7,353 nt of DNA. Origin: Minisyncoccota bacterium (lineage in GTDB: Bacteria > Patescibacteriota > Minisyncoccia > UBA6257 > HR35). Positions 7,041 through 7,353 of this stretch are shown here, in pieces; within the stretch, counting starts at the first letter, position 1, and each line of letters starts with the position of its first letter. Both the position numbers and the translations under genes were made by a program. The notes below the pieces were generated by a model that was given only the letters and a program-made list of their open reading frames with translations, searched no databases and was not told the origin of the DNA. Location: the NCBI GenBank assembly GCA_938048445.1, contig CALIVE010000076.1, positions 1-7,353 of the forward strand. The letters are read 5' to 3'.

Positions 7041-7353
7041 ATGCCAAATGGTGAAGAAATATTCGATGAAGGGATGGCTCAGGAATTATTAGAAAAAGAA
7101 AAGGGGCAATCGCGTTTAGAAAGGATGCGGGAAATGGCCAAGGAAAAAGCTAAAGAGGCGATAAAAAAAGCTGCAAAAAAAGCTGTTAAAAAATTAGCCA
7201 TGGCCATAGGTAAAGCTATCTTAGCTGGACTTAAAGCCTTGGCTGTAGCTTTAGCTCCTGCTCTTCCTTATATATTAATTATTGGCGGAATTATTCTTGC
7301 TGTCTTCTTTATTGTTAGTGTTTTATTGAGCGGAGATCCAGCAATTTGTGAAG
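7041..7353 (+). CDS. Membrane protein start, putative T4SS channel or wall-hydrolase component (3'-truncated)
   Basis: The frame opens at ATG 7041 and runs 104 full codons to the right edge with no stop. The N-terminus (MPNGEEIFDEGMAQELL) is acidic. A long helix at about 24-75 becomes Lys/Ala-rich, with repeated AKEKAKEAIKKAAKKAVKK at 33-51, and is probably amphipathic. One clear membrane helix spans about 78-97 (YILIIGGIILAVFFIVSVLL), followed by SGDPAICE outside. In Gram-positive T4SS operons the gene after the VirB4 ATPase often encodes PrgK-type proteins with an N-terminal membrane part and a C-terminal peptidoglycan hydrolase. This could be such a protein, but no catalytic domain is within view, and a VirB6-like or other membrane protein is equally possible. 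It sits 20 bases after the previous stop. Codons such as tcg, cgg and gcg make this segment look slightly less AT-biased than its neighbours. Confidence 0.8.
   Translation, partial: MPNGEEIFDEGMAQELLEKEKGQSRLERMREMAKEKAKEAIKKAAKKAVKKLAMAIGKAILAGLKALAVALAPALPYILIIGGIILAVFFIVSVLLSGDPAICE

Noticed and set aside
1..7353. Recoded TGA (Gly), as in Gracilibacteria/SR1
   Set aside because: All seven visible stops are TAA or TAG, but none of the frames contains an in-frame TGA and glycine uses normal GGN codons, so standard bacterial code fits. Absence of TGA stops in seven genes is not significant.
1..7353. CRISPR array, tRNA/rRNA gene, insertion sequence, or rho-independent terminator
   Set aside because: No regularly spaced direct repeats, no cloverleaf or rRNA-like sequence, no transposase motif, and the gaps between genes (20 bases at most) hold no GC-rich hairpin with a T run.

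Overview
This is an AT-rich window (roughly 30% GC by eye) in which all genes are on the + strand and tightly packed. The core is a compact type IV secretion system (T4SS) of the Gram-positive-like kind: a PrgI/VirB3-like membrane protein, a TraC-like protein, a complete VirB4 ATPase, a membrane-anchored protein resembling the VirB8/TcpC fold, and the start of a further membrane protein. The VirB4 wording and the pairing of a separate TraC-like gene with it match, from memory, gene sets common in Candidate Phyla Radiation (Patescibacteria) genomes. The two uncharacterised genes just upstream also carry sequence modules that I associate with that group. I therefore infer a low-GC patescibacterium, such as a Parcubacteria or Microgenomates relative. 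No rRNA, tRNA or other marker in the window confirms this.

Layout: positions 2-1609 hold the 3' part of a large, cysteine-free, apparently soluble gene of unknown function, open at the left edge. Positions 1616-2467 and 2476-3423 hold two helix-rich genes of unknown function. Positions 3428-3850 encode PrgI, 3863-4522 the TraC-like protein, 4525-6444 the VirB4 ATPase, and 6460-7020 the VirB8/TcpC-like protein. Positions 7041-7353 hold the 5' end of a gene for a Lys/Ala-rich protein with one membrane segment, cut by the right edge. Gaps between genes are only 2 to 20 bases, with no terminator-like hairpin, so the window is probably part of one operon. There is no gene-free stretch above 20 bases.

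How the genes may work together: PrgI would form the inner-membrane base on which the VirB4 hexamer docks. The TraC-like protein would be an accessory resembling a VirB4 N-terminal region. The VirB8-like protein would scaffold the channel outside the membrane, and the last protein may be a channel or wall-remodelling component. The three upstream proteins are the least explained part and are candidates for lineage-specific parts or clients of the machine. No relaxase, VirD4 coupling protein, pilin or oriT is visible, so whether it moves DNA or protein cannot be decided here.

None of the seven visible gene starts has a properly placed Shine-Dalgarno motif. Each is preceded by an A/T-only or nearly A/T-only leader.
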